Origin: Dielma fastidiosa | Lineage (GTDB): Bacteria > Bacillota_I > Bacilli_A > Erysipelotrichales > Erysipelotrichaceae | NCBI RefSeq assembly: GCF_000313565.1 | Contig: NZ_HE578929.1 | Location: forward strand, 69,275 to 133,274 | Direction of reading: 5' to 3' | Length of the DNA: 64,000 bases | In this document: piece by piece, positions 27,583-36,761 of the stretch | How positions within the stretch are numbered: position 1 is the first letter of the stretch | How the letters are laid out: each line of letters starts with the position of its first letter | Made by a program: the position numbers and the translations under genes | The notes under the pieces: generated by a model | Seen by the model: only the letters and a program-made list of their open reading frames with translations | Database searches by the model: none | What the model was told of the DNA's origin: nothing

Positions 27583-29436
27583 ATGACTTTTTTGCCGACG
27601 AATCGTGAAGAAATGCTGGAACAGGGTTTTGAACAAGTAGATTTTGTTTATGTATGCGGTGATGCTTATGTAGATCATCCTTCATTTGGCTGCGCGATCA
27701 TTACCCGGACTTTGCAGGCCTATGGTTACAGCTGTGCTATTTTAGCTCAGCCTGACTGGCATCATGATGAAGAATTTTTACAGTTTGGTACGCCGCGTTT
27801 GGGTTTTCTTGTCTCAGCGGGCAACATTGATTCGATGGTGAATCATTATTCAGTCAATAAGCGCCGGCGTGACAAAGACAACTACAGTGATGATGGTGTA
27901 ATGGGACGGCGTCCGGATCGGCCAACGATTGTTTATACGCAGATTTTGAAACGGCTGTTTCCCCAGAGCCCAGTTTTAGTAGGCGGTATTGAAGCTTCGT
28001 TGCGCCGGCTGGCTCATTATGATTATTGGGATGACAAGGTGCGCCGTTCAATTTTAATTGATTCCCAAGCCGATCTATTGATGTATGGCATGGGAGAAAA
28101 TACGATCATTGAGGTTGCGGAAGCATTAAACAGCGGCTTAAGAGCCGAAGATTGCTGTTTTATACGCGGCTGTGTCTATAAAACAAAGGATATTTCTCTG
28201 ATTCCTGATGCCATTGTGCTGCCATCCTTTGAGGAAGTTAAAAATGATAAGGTCATGTATGCGAAAAGCTTCCAGATTCAGCATGAGAACATTGATGCGA
28301 TTGCCGCTCATGTATTGATTGAACCCTATGACGGCTGGTATGTAGTACAGAATAAACCGCCGCTACCATTAACCCAGCAGGAAATGGATTTTACCTATTC
28401 ACTGCCTTATGAGCGGACGTTTCATCCTAAATATCACTATATCCCCGCTATTGAAGAGGTGCAGTTTTCACTTGTCAGCAACCGCGGCTGTTTTGGTTCA
28501 TGTGCCTTCTGCGCGATTACCCATCATCAAGGCCGGGTAATATCAACACGCAGTAAGGAGAGCTTGCTTGCGGAGGCGAAAAGTATCACTGAAATGCCGA
28601 ATTTTAAGGGGTATATCCATGATATCGGCGGCCCTACCGCGAACTTTTCAAGAACCGCCTGTGACAAACAGCTAAAATATGGTGCCTGTGTGCATCGTGA
28701 ATGTCTGAGTCCAAAGTGTCCGAATCTAGTGGTTGATCATAGTGATTATGTTGATATTCTTCGCAGCTTAAGAGCCTTGCCGAAAGTGAAAAAGGTTTTT
28801 ATCCGCTCCGGTATCCGTTATGATTATCTGATGTATGACAAGGATGATACATTCTTTGAAGAATTGGTGCAATATCATATTTCTGGTCAGCTTAAGGTTG
28901 CGCCGGAGCATATTTCACCGAAGGTACTCGATAAGATGGGGAAGCCGCATAAGGAGCTCTATCTTAAATTTGTCGATAAATATCATGAAATTAATAAGAA
29001 ATACAATAAGCGTCAATTTTTGGTTCCTTATCTGATGAGCTCGCATCCGGGCAGTGATCTTAATGCCGCCATTGAACTGGCGCAATATTTAAAAAAGATT
29101 CATTATACCCCGCAGCAGGTGCAGGATTTTTATCCGACACCGGGAACCCGGGCAACATGTATGTATTATACCGGCCTTGATCCACAGACGATGCAGCCGG
29201 TTTATGTGGCCAGAACCTATGAAGAAAAGGCAATGCAGCGGGCATTGATGCAGTTTACCTATCCGCAGAATTATCAGCTTGTCTACAAGGCGCTGAAAAC
29301 AGCGGGGCGGCTTGATCTGGTCGGCAATACTCCTAAATGCTTAATTCCATACCGCAGTGATTTGATCCATGGCGGCAAGCGTCATGTCAAACCTCAAGAC
29401 CGCAAGACGAAGAAGCATCTGAAGCAGGGAATGTAA
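27583..29436 (+). CDS. YgiQ-family radical SAM protein
   Basis: A 617-residue protein of the UPF0313/YgiQ family. The N-terminal ~280 residues resemble a B12-binding-like domain; the radical-SAM cluster motif is RGCFGSCAFCAITHHQGR (CX3CX2C) near residues 305-322, followed by the radical SAM barrel (KVAPEHISPKVLDKMGKPH) and a C-terminal YgiQ extension. The substrate of the family is not known. It is monocistronic behind AAGGAGA. Confidence 0.9.
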   Translation: MTFLPTNREEMLEQGFEQVDFVYVCGDAYVDHPSFGCAIITRTLQAYGYSCAILAQPDWHHDEEFLQFGTPRLGFLVSAGNIDSMVNHYSVNKRRRDKDNYSDDGVMGRRPDRPTIVYTQILKRLFPQSPVLVGGIEASLRRLAHYDYWDDKVRRSILIDSQADLLMYGMGENTIIEVAEALNSGLRAEDCCFIRGCVYKTKDISLIPDAIVLPSFEEVKNDKVMYAKSFQIQHENIDAIAAHVLIEPYDGWYVVQNKPPLPLTQQEMDFTYSLPYERTFHPKYHYIPAIEEVQFSLVSNRGCFGSCAFCAITHHQGRVISTRSKESLLAEAKSITEMPNFKGYIHDIGGPTANFSRTACDKQLKYGACVHRECLSPKCPNLVVDHSDYVDILRSLRALPKVKKVFIRSGIRYDYLMYDKDDTFFEELVQYHISGQLKVAPEHISPKVLDKMGKPHKELYLKFVDKYHEINKKYNKRQFLVPYLMSSHPGSDLNAAIELAQYLKKIHYTPQQVQDFYPTPGTRATCMYYTGLDPQTMQPVYVARTYEEKAMQRALMQFTYPQNYQLVYKALKTAGRLDLVGNTPKCLIPYRSDLIHGGKRHVKPQDRKTKKHLKQGM

Positions 29437-29505
29437 TACGTGTTTCATCTAAATTCTTTAAGTGCGGCATATGTCAGCGTTGCAATTTATTTAATGTTTA
29501 CTTAT

Positions 29506-29530
29506 AAACGGCTTATGCCGTTTTTCTTTT
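29506..29530 (+). terminator. Terminator after the YgiQ gene
   Basis: AAACGGC pairs with GCCGTTT around TTAT, followed by TTCTTTT. Upstream, 29437-29505 holds nothing recognisable. Confidence 0.75.
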
Positions 29531-29655
29531 GCGAATGGTTTTCTCTTTTTCATAAATTTATCCAGTGATTTTAGGATTCTTGCGTAAACCTATCAGTTAC
29601 TTGCTTTTTTCTAAAAAAAACAGTCGTTAGAGTTTAAAAAAGCAGGGGGGTGGAG

Positions 29656-29661
29656 TATAAT
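29656..29661 (+). promoter_or_regulatory. Candidate -10 element of the nagA gene
   Basis: TATAAT at 29656-29661 with TTTAAA 17 bp upstream, then AAGGAGG at 29677-29683 for the ATG at 29689. The -35 is poor, suggesting activation or a weak promoter. Confidence 0.4.
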
Positions 29662-29688
29662 AAAACCATCAATACAAGGAGGTTACTT

Positions 29689-30828
29689 ATGATACTACAA
29701 AGTAAGCGAGTTTGGATCAGCGGCCAGTTTATCCCAGCTCAGATTGAAATTGAAGAAGGTAAAATTAAGGCAATTCATAATTATGGAGCTAAAGCAGAGT
29801 GCGAGGATTATGGCAATGAACGCATTGTGCCGGGTTTCATTGATATTCATACACATGGTGCTTATAAATTTGATACCAATGATGCGAACCCAGAGGGTCT
29901 GCGCAATTGGATGAAGAATATTACCCATGAGGGTGTTACTGGTATTTGTCCAACTACGATTACCCAAAGCAAGGAGGTTTTAACTAAAGCGGTTGAAAAT
30001 GTTGCGAAGGTTGTCGAAGAAGGCTATGAAGGCGCGGAAATCTTAGGTATTCATTTTGAGGGCCCTTATCTGGATATGGTTTATAAAGGCGCTCAGCCGG
30101 AGCAGTACATACTGGCACCGACTGTAGAAGAATTTAAGCATTATCAGGAACATGCCAAGGGCTTGATCAAGGTCATTACAATGGCTTGTGAAAAGGATGA
30201 GGATTTTGCTTTAACTCGTTATGCATCTGAAAATGGCGTATTAGTAAGCATCGGTCATTCAGCGGCTACTTATGAAGAGGCATTGATGGCAGTGGCTAAC
30301 GGTGCTAACAGCATGACTCATATCTTTAACGGTATGACACCGTTCCATCACCGCAATCCGGGCTTAGTAGGCGCGGCAATGCGTTTCCGTGATGTATTTG
30401 GTGAAGTGATCTGTGATGGCTGTCATTCAAATGTAAATTCATTAAATAACTTATATGCTGCTAAAGGCCGTGATTATACAATCATGATCACTGACTCATT
30501 GATGGCAAAAGGCTGTCCGATCGGTTCTAAGTTCTTATTCGGCGGCAATGAAATTGAAATCTATCCAGACGGCAGCGCGCATTTAACTTCGACCAAGGGT
30601 CTTGCCGGTTCAACATTACGGGTTAATGAAGGTCTGCGTATCCTTGTGGAAGAAGCAATGGTTCCGTTTGATGCAGCTTTAAATTCTTGTACGATCAATC
30701 CGGCGCGTGCTTTGAAGCTGGATAACCGCAAGGGTAAGCTTTGCAGCGGTTATGATGCTGATATCGTGGTTCTGGATGACGCTTATCAGGTTGTTCAAAC
30801 TTACGCAAGAGGGCTTAAACAGAAATAA
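29689..30828 (+). CDS. nagA: N-acetylglucosamine-6-phosphate deacetylase
   Basis: A 379-residue amidohydrolase that converts N-acetylglucosamine-6-phosphate into glucosamine-6-phosphate and acetate. The metal and substrate motifs are visible: FIDIHTHG (about 52-59), GIHFEGPYLD near 120, SIGHSAATYEEA near 187 and THIFNGMTPFHHRNPGLVGA near 207. The start is decided by AAGGAGG; the frame extends to 29650 without another good site. It links the amino-sugar PTS genes elsewhere in the window to glycolysis; nagB is not present here. Confidence 0.95.
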   Translation: MILQSKRVWISGQFIPAQIEIEEGKIKAIHNYGAKAECEDYGNERIVPGFIDIHTHGAYKFDTNDANPEGLRNWMKNITHEGVTGICPTTITQSKEVLTKAVENVAKVVEEGYEGAEILGIHFEGPYLDMVYKGAQPEQYILAPTVEEFKHYQEHAKGLIKVITMACEKDEDFALTRYASENGVLVSIGHSAATYEEALMAVANGANSMTHIFNGMTPFHHRNPGLVGAAMRFRDVFGEVICDGCHSNVNSLNNLYAAKGRDYTIMITDSLMAKGCPIGSKFLFGGNEIEIYPDGSAHLTSTKGLAGSTLRVNEGLRILVEEAMVPFDAALNSCTINPARALKLDNRKGKLCSGYDADIVVLDDAYQVVQTYARGLKQK

Positions 30829-30851
30829 GACAGCCGACGCTGTCTTTTTTT
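30829..30851 (+). terminator. Terminator after nagA
   Basis: GACAGC and GCTGTC form a stem around CGAC directly after the stop, followed by seven T. The next gene starts 11 bp later. Confidence 0.75.
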
Positions 30852-30861
30852 GGTAGAACAT

Positions 30862-31659
30862 ATGGAAAATAAAATAAAGGTTTGTTTTTTTGATATCGAC
30901 GGAACAATTTATGAGCATAGGCTGCATGATTTTCCGCATTCAACGCAAAGTGCTTTATACCGTTTGAAAGAAAATGGGTATCGAATTGTGATTGCCACCA
31001 GCCGCTGTCGGCAGGAGATGCAGCATACACCTTCATTTTTCAGAAGCTTTCCATGGGATGCCGTTATTTATGACGGCGGTGCTGTCATGGAAATCGATCA
31101 TGAGGTGGTCATGGAGAAGACCATTGATGCTTCAGATATGGAAAAAATCATTAAGGTATGCAATGAGAAACAGCTGTATATGCGTTATGCGAATTATGCG
31201 GTGGATTATTTCAACCGTCCTTTTCCAACTGAATTAAGCGATATTTATTTTCAGCTCTATCTGATGGTGCCGACGGTAAAGCCCTATGATGGCGAAGGTG
31301 TGACAAATATGCTGCTTTATGCCGATGATGAGACGATGAACCAGCTGAAAAAGACTTTAAATGCAAGTAATATTGTTGATCATCAGGCACTTTATGAAAT
31401 AACGGCAAAGGGTGTCAATAAAGCCACCGCAATTGAGGAAATCATTAAACGCTGGGGATATTCCATGCATGAGGTGATCGCTTTTGGCGATGGCTATAAT
31501 GATGTGGAAATGCTGAAGCGTTCAGGCATCGGTGTAGCGATGGGCAATGGCTGTGAGGAAGCGAAGGCGGCGGCTGATTATGTAGCGGATGAAATTGGTA
31601 AGGACGGTTTATATAAAGCATGCCGTCATTTTGGATTGATCAAGGAGGATCTGATATGA
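30862..31659 (+). CDS. Cof-type HAD phosphatase
   Basis: A 265-residue HAD class IIB hydrolase. Motif I is CFFDIDGTIYEH, motif II IATSRCRQE, and the C-terminal motifs are GVNKATAIEEI and AFGDGYNDVEML. The frame opens at TTG 30850, inside the U-tract of the nagA terminator, so ATG 30862 is more likely, although no good Shine-Dalgarno site is seen. The stop overlaps the next gene by 4 bp. The substrate is a sugar phosphate by family. Confidence 0.83.
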   Translation: MENKIKVCFFDIDGTIYEHRLHDFPHSTQSALYRLKENGYRIVIATSRCRQEMQHTPSFFRSFPWDAVIYDGGAVMEIDHEVVMEKTIDASDMEKIIKVCNEKQLYMRYANYAVDYFNRPFPTELSDIYFQLYLMVPTVKPYDGEGVTNMLLYADDETMNQLKKTLNASNIVDHQALYEITAKGVNKATAIEEIIKRWGYSMHEVIAFGDGYNDVEMLKRSGIGVAMGNGCEEAKAAADYVADEIGKDGLYKACRHFGLIKEDLI

Positions 31660-32504
31660 TTATTGAAAATGAAAAGGTTCGGTTAGAGGTTGTTGAGCAT
31701 GGCGGTGAGATTCAGAGCTTTTATGATCTGACTCATCAGCTTGAGTATATGTGGCAGGGAGATGCCGCTTTTTGGAGCGGTAAGAATCCATCGCTGTTTC
31801 CTATGGTATCTAATACATGGACAAAAGATTATGAATGGCAGGGTCAGCGTTATGCGATGAAAAATCACGGGCTTGTGCGTTATGCGGATTTAAAATGTGT
31901 GAAGCATACAGCAGATGAGATTGTGATGGAACTGCATGAAAATGAGGATACCTTAAAGCAGTATCCATTTCATTTCACTTTTCAGATTCATTATCGTCTA
32001 AACGGCAAGCGTCTGGATGTGGTTTATCATATTACAAATGATTCTGAGGATGTGATGCCTTTCAGCTTCGGTCTGCATCCAGGATTTAACTGTCCGCTGC
32101 TGCCAGGTGAAAAATTCAGCGATTACAAGCTTGTTTTCCCGCAGGATGAACAGCCTAAGCAGCTGGCGTTTCATGGCCGGCATGAGATTATCGACCGCAG
32201 CTTTAAAGAAATAGCCTTAAATTATGAATTGTTTGAGGAGTATGCGACTTTGGTTTATAAGGATATCAAGAGTCCGTATGTAGAACTGGTGGGCCCTAAG
32301 CATAAAGTGCGTGTCGGCTGTTTGGGTTATCCTTTCTTGGCTTTCTGGACTGCTAAACGGGATGCACCGTTTATCTGCATTGAACCATGGTATGGGCATG
32401 GCGATTTTGAAGAAGTGAATTGCAGCTTTGATCAGCGTGAGGGAACGATGAATCTCAAACCGCATGAGGGATTTACCACTTCTTATTTTATTGAACTTTT
32501 TTAA
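31656..32504 (+). CDS. Aldose 1-epimerase-like protein (galactose mutarotase fold, LacX type)
   Basis: A 282-residue beta-sandwich protein of the mutarotase superfamily. The conserved His and Glu surroundings appear as KNHGLVRYAD and FSFGLHPGFNCPLL, and FICIEPWYGHGD near the C-terminus supplies the catalytic Glu region. LacX-like members interconvert anomers of sugars or sugar phosphates. ATG overlaps the HAD stop (ATGA) behind AAGGAGGA. The upstream frame to 31620 is not used. Confidence 0.85.
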   Translation: MIIENEKVRLEVVEHGGEIQSFYDLTHQLEYMWQGDAAFWSGKNPSLFPMVSNTWTKDYEWQGQRYAMKNHGLVRYADLKCVKHTADEIVMELHENEDTLKQYPFHFTFQIHYRLNGKRLDVVYHITNDSEDVMPFSFGLHPGFNCPLLPGEKFSDYKLVFPQDEQPKQLAFHGRHEIIDRSFKEIALNYELFEEYATLVYKDIKSPYVELVGPKHKVRVGCLGYPFLAFWTAKRDAPFICIEPWYGHGDFEEVNCSFDQREGTMNLKPHEGFTTSYFIELF

Positions 32505-32558
32505 GCTGTTCAGGCAGCCTAAGTCTTGATATAATAAAAGAAAACAGGAGGAAGTATC

Positions 32559-33458
32559 ATGAAATACTATATTGGCGTAGATCTTGGGGGTACCAATGTT
32601 CGTGTCGCACGGGTCAGCGAGCAAGGTCAGATCGTAAAGGTAATCAAGGAAGCCACAGAAATTGAGCAGGGTGTTGAACATGTTTTGGATAAGATTATCC
32701 GCATGATTGAGGAAATCGGTGAGCTGGATACAATCAGCGGCATCGGCATGGGTGTGCCGGGACCGGTTGATACGGATAATGGTGTGATGATGCTGGCGAC
32801 TAATCTGCCGGGCTTTGAAGGCTATCCGATGGCTGAGACAATCAGAAAGCACTTCAATATTCCGGTTTTTGCCGATAATGATGTGAATGTGGCATGTCTT
32901 GCCGAGAGCTTTCACGGTGCCGGCAAGGGCTATCCGCTTTGTTACTATGTGACGATTTCAACGGGTATCGGCGGTGCCTTCTCATTTAATAATCGTCTTG
33001 TATCCGGTAAGAATGGTTATGCCGGTGAGATTGCCAACATTATTATTGACCGCAATCGTGAAAAGGTAAATTATCTGAATGTCGGAGCTGTTGAGAATGA
33101 AGCCAGCGGTACGGCTATTACCCGCAAGGGAAAGGCGGTATTCGGCGATCATATCAAGCATGCGGGCATGGTCTTTGATATGGCGCGTGAAGGCGATGAA
33201 AAGGCTTTAAAGATTGTTGATGACATGGCTTATGATTTGGCGCAGATGTTTTCATCGATTGCGCATGTAGTTGATCCGCATATCTTTGTTGTCGGCGGCG
33301 GCTGCATGAAGTCTAAGGATGTATTCTGGGATAAAATGATTCAATACTATAAACCAATGGTGCATATCGGCATGCAGGATGTAATTTTCGCGGAAGCCAT
33401 GCTTGATGAACCGGGCTTGGTTGGCGCGGCGATGCTGCCGATGTCGTTTGGTAAATAG
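32559..33458 (+). CDS. ROK-family sugar kinase lacking the zinc motif
   Basis: A 299-residue kinase-like protein. The phosphate-binding motif GVDLGGTNVRVARV is at the N-terminus, the catalytic Asp lies in FADNDVNVACLAE and the second ATP motif in TISTGIGGAFSF. Where ROK proteins usually carry GH followed by a Cys-rich zinc cluster, this one has GYAGEIANIIIDRNREK and no cysteines. It could phosphorylate glucose, N-acetylglucosamine or N-acetylmannosamine. Neighbours (nagA, epimerase) favour an amino-sugar or hexose kinase. Confidence 0.83.
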   Translation: MKYYIGVDLGGTNVRVARVSEQGQIVKVIKEATEIEQGVEHVLDKIIRMIEEIGELDTISGIGMGVPGPVDTDNGVMMLATNLPGFEGYPMAETIRKHFNIPVFADNDVNVACLAESFHGAGKGYPLCYYVTISTGIGGAFSFNNRLVSGKNGYAGEIANIIIDRNREKVNYLNVGAVENEASGTAITRKGKAVFGDHIKHAGMVFDMAREGDEKALKIVDDMAYDLAQMFSSIAHVVDPHIFVVGGGCMKSKDVFWDKMIQYYKPMVHIGMQDVIFAEAMLDEPGLVGAAMLPMSFGK

Positions 33459-33467
33459 GAGTTTGAC

Positions 33468-34697
33468 ATGAAAAAATGTTTAGATAAGTACGCGGAATTA
33501 ATTATCAAAAAGGGTGTTAATCTTCAGCCTGATCAGCCGCTGATTGTTAATGCGCCTGTCACTTCTTATGAGCTGGTGCGCCAGCTTTGCAAAAAAGCGT
33601 ATGAGGCAGGTGCCTGTGAGGTTTATATTAACTGGAAGGATGATTTAATTAAGCGTTATGATTTAGAATATCAAAGTGAGGAACGCTTAAGCAAACCGCA
33701 TTCATGGTTTATCGATGCCCGTCTTGAACCAATCAAAGAGGGAGCGGCCGTGGCGAGTATCGCATCACCGACGCCTAAATATCTGAAGGGTGTGGACAGC
33801 CAAAAGGTGAATCTTGCAAATGAAGTGTTGGATCGTGCGCTCAAACCTTTTTATGACGCGACGCGCAGCGATCAAAATGAGTGGTGTGTGTTTGCCGACA
33901 GTAATCCGGCCTGGGCTAAGGCAGTTTTCCCTGAACTGGATGAAAAGGAAGCGGAAGATAAGCTTTGGGATGCGATTCTTAAGGCTGTTTATATCGATGA
34001 GGAAAATGATGCGATGGCGGCTTGGGATGAACATGACCGCTTGCTGAGTGAGCGCTGTGATAAGCTGAATCAGAAGGCTTTTAAGGCACTGCATTTTAAA
34101 AATGAAAAAGGAACGAATCTTTATGTGGGACTGCCGGAAGGTCATATTTGGTCAGGCGGCGGTGAGAAGTCACAGAAGGGTGTTTTCTTTAATGCTAATA
34201 TGCCGACCGAGGAAATCTTTACAGCACCGATGAAATGGCAGGTTAATGGTAAGGTAGTGGCTACTAAACCATTGGATCACAGCGGCAGTCTGATTGAAAA
34301 TTTCTGGTTTGAATTTAAAGACGGCAAGGTCATCGATTTCTGCGCTGAAAAAGAAGCTGATGCTTTAAAACGGATCTTAGAAGCCGATGAAGGCAGCTGT
34401 TATCTTGGTGAAGTTGCTCTTGTTGAACATGAGTCACCGATCTCACAAAGCGGTATTCTGTTCTATAATACATTATTTGATGAAAATGCGTCATGTCATC
34501 TGGCACTGGGAGCGGCTTATCCGCTTTCGGTTGAGGGCGGCTGTGAGATGAGTCCCGAAAAGATGGCTGAGGTGGGCGTCAACGATTCAATCAAGCATGT
34601 AGATTTTATGTTTGGTGATGAAACGATGTGTATCCGCGGTCTTGATCAAGACGGCAATGAAACGCTGATTTTTGAGAATGGACGTTTTGTGCTGTAA
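33468..34697 (+). CDS. M29-family metallo-aminopeptidase (AmpS/PepS type)
   Basis: A 409-residue cytosolic aminopeptidase of family M29. Metal-binding and conserved segments include GLPEGHIWSGGGEKSQKGV, FNANMPTEEIFTAP, and late LVEHESPISQSGILFYNTLFD and GDETMCIRG. It follows the ROK gene by 9 bp and probably recycles peptides. No promoter is seen between them. Confidence 0.9.
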   Translation: MKKCLDKYAELIIKKGVNLQPDQPLIVNAPVTSYELVRQLCKKAYEAGACEVYINWKDDLIKRYDLEYQSEERLSKPHSWFIDARLEPIKEGAAVASIASPTPKYLKGVDSQKVNLANEVLDRALKPFYDATRSDQNEWCVFADSNPAWAKAVFPELDEKEAEDKLWDAILKAVYIDEENDAMAAWDEHDRLLSERCDKLNQKAFKALHFKNEKGTNLYVGLPEGHIWSGGGEKSQKGVFFNANMPTEEIFTAPMKWQVNGKVVATKPLDHSGSLIENFWFEFKDGKVIDFCAEKEADALKRILEADEGSCYLGEVALVEHESPISQSGILFYNTLFDENASCHLALGAAYPLSVEGGCEMSPEKMAEVGVNDSIKHVDFMFGDETMCIRGLDQDGNETLIFENGRFVL

Positions 34698-34759
34698 TAT
34701 TTAGACGGATATCATTTTCTAAGGATCACATATAAAATGCGTATCATCGAGTTTTACGG

Positions 34760-35010
34760 TTGACAAAAAGCGGCTTTGGTTGTTAAATAGATACATAAGC
34801 AATGATCCGGATATGAGATCCTTTGAGCTAATCAGAGAGGGAAGTGGTGGTGAAAACTTCCTGCGGCAGATTGATCTTACTCCCGGTGAGCTGTCCCTGA
34901 AAAGGTGTACCGTTTAATCTGCGTTAAAGAGTTGAGGCATGCAGCAATGTATGCGAAGCAAGGTGGTACCGCGACAGACTCTCGTCCTTCAGATGGAGTC
35001 TGTTTTTATT
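34760..35010 (+). promoter_or_regulatory. T-box riboswitch leader of thrS with promoter and terminator
   Basis: TTGACA (34760-34765), 17 bp and TTAAAT (34783-34788) form the promoter. The leader shows a stem I AG-bulge region (GGGAAGTGGTGGTGAAAACT), the T-box sequence AAGGTGGTACCGCG (34960-34973) and a terminator ACAGACTC/GAGTCTGT with TTTTTATTTT (34974-35010). T-boxes sense uncharged tRNA, here tRNA-Thr by the downstream gene. An ACT codon near 34877-34886 could be the specifier, but I could not fold stem I with certainty. Confidence 0.92.
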
Positions 35011-35030
35011 TTGTTAGGAGGTAAATAAAA

Positions 35031-36761
35031 ATGATTGATATTAAACAAGATGAAAAATTAAGTGTATTGAATCATTCCTGCGCACACTTGATGGCTCAGG
35101 CAGTGAAGCATCTGTATCCACAGGCTAAATTCTGGGTAGGACCGGTTATTTCTGAGGGCTTCTATTATGATATTGATCTGGGTGATGAAGTCATCAAGGA
35201 AGAAGATCTGGCTAAGATTGAAAAGGAAATGAAAAAGCTGGTTAAAGATGGCAAGCGTATTGTCCGTGAAGAAATCAGCAAGGAAGAAGCCTTGGAGAAA
35301 TTTAAAGATGATCCTTATAAGATTGAATTGATTAAGGATCTTGAGGATGGAACAATCAGCTGTTACCGTCAGGGTGATTTTACAGATTTGTGCCGCGGTC
35401 CGCATGTTGAGACTGTGAAGCAATTGAAGAACTTTAAGCTATTGAAGCATTCCGGCGCTTATTGGAAGGGCGATGCGAATAATAAGATGCTGCAGCGTAT
35501 CTATGGTATCTGCTTTGAGACACCGGAAGCGCTGGAAGAGCATTTATATTTGCTTGAGGAAGCTAAAAAACGCGATCATAAGAAATTAGGCCGTGAGCTT
35601 GATTTATTTATGATGAGTGAATATGCACCGGGAGCGCCGTTCTTTCTGCCAAATGGCATGATTTTAAGAAATGAATTAGAGCGTTTCTGGTATGATGAGC
35701 ATACTAAAGAGAATTATGAATTTATCAAGACACCGATCATGATGAGCAAGGAATTATGGGAAGTCAGCGGTCACTGGTTCAACTATAAGGAAAATATGTA
35801 TACTTCAATGGTTGATGATCGTGAATTTGCGATTAAACCGATGAACTGTCCAGGTTCTATGCTGGTTTATAAGAACAGCCTGCATTCCTATAAGGATCTG
35901 CCTTTACGCATGGGTGAGCTTGGTCAGGTACACCGTCATGAAGCAAGCGGCGCCTTGAACGGTTTATTCCGTGTGCGTACATTTACTCAGGATGATGCCC
36001 ATATCTTTATGCGTCCGGATCAGATTGAGAGCGAGGTTATCAGCTTAATCAATTTCATCGACCGTGTGTATAAGATTTTTAATCTGACTTACAGCATTGA
36101 ATTATCAACACGGCCGGAAGAGAAGTATATCGGTGATATTGAAATTTGGAATAAGAGTGAAGATGCACTGGCTAAAGCCTGTGAGCATGCCGGCAAGACT
36201 TATAAGATCAATCCGGGAGACGGTGCCTTCTACGGCCCTAAGCTGGACTTCCATATCAAGGATTCATTAGGCCGCGTATGGCAATGCGGTACGATTCAGC
36301 TGGATATGAATCTGCCTGAACGTTTTGATTTGACTTATATCGATGAGCATGGCGAAAAGGTCCGTCCGGTAATGCTGCATCGTGTTATCTTCGGTTCAAT
36401 TGAACGCTTTATCGGTATTCTGATTGAACATTACGCAGGTAAATTCCCAATGTGGCTGGCACCGGTACAAGTAGAAGTTATTCCAGTACATCATGAGCTG
36501 CATTATGATTATGCCAAGCAGATCAATGATCAGTTAAAGGCTTTAGGTTTCAGAAGCAAATTGGATGCAAGAAATGAAAAATTAGGGTATCGTATAAGAG
36601 AAGCACAGATGAAGAAGGTACCAGTACAGCTTGTGTTAGGTGATGGTGAGGCAGAAGCAGGCACTGTATCTATCCGCCGTCAAGGTGAAAAAGAAAGTCT
36701 GACTGTACCATTTGAAGAATTCATCCAATCATTGCGCTTAGAAATTGAGGAGAAAAGATGA
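35031..36761 (+). CDS. thrS: Threonyl-tRNA synthetase without the N-terminal TGS domain
   Basis: Class II synthetase, 576 residues, against about 640 in most bacteria. It begins straight in the editing domain, with HSCAH (His15, His19) and CRGPH (Cys121, His125), so the roughly 60-residue TGS domain is missing. The catalytic domain has motif 2 near MGELGQVHRHEASGALNGLF and motif 3 in RPVMLHRVIFGSIERFIGIL; the C-terminal anticodon-binding domain is complete. GGAGG precedes ATG at 35031 and no upstream frame could restore TGS. A lipoprotein gene overlaps its stop by 4 bp. Confidence 0.95.
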   Translation: MIDIKQDEKLSVLNHSCAHLMAQAVKHLYPQAKFWVGPVISEGFYYDIDLGDEVIKEEDLAKIEKEMKKLVKDGKRIVREEISKEEALEKFKDDPYKIELIKDLEDGTISCYRQGDFTDLCRGPHVETVKQLKNFKLLKHSGAYWKGDANNKMLQRIYGICFETPEALEEHLYLLEEAKKRDHKKLGRELDLFMMSEYAPGAPFFLPNGMILRNELERFWYDEHTKENYEFIKTPIMMSKELWEVSGHWFNYKENMYTSMVDDREFAIKPMNCPGSMLVYKNSLHSYKDLPLRMGELGQVHRHEASGALNGLFRVRTFTQDDAHIFMRPDQIESEVISLINFIDRVYKIFNLTYSIELSTRPEEKYIGDIEIWNKSEDALAKACEHAGKTYKINPGDGAFYGPKLDFHIKDSLGRVWQCGTIQLDMNLPERFDLTYIDEHGEKVRPVMLHRVIFGSIERFIGILIEHYAGKFPMWLAPVQVEVIPVHHELHYDYAKQINDQLKALGFRSKLDARNEKLGYRIREAQMKKVPVQLVLGDGEAEAGTVSIRRQGEKESLTVPFEEFIQSLRLEIEEKR

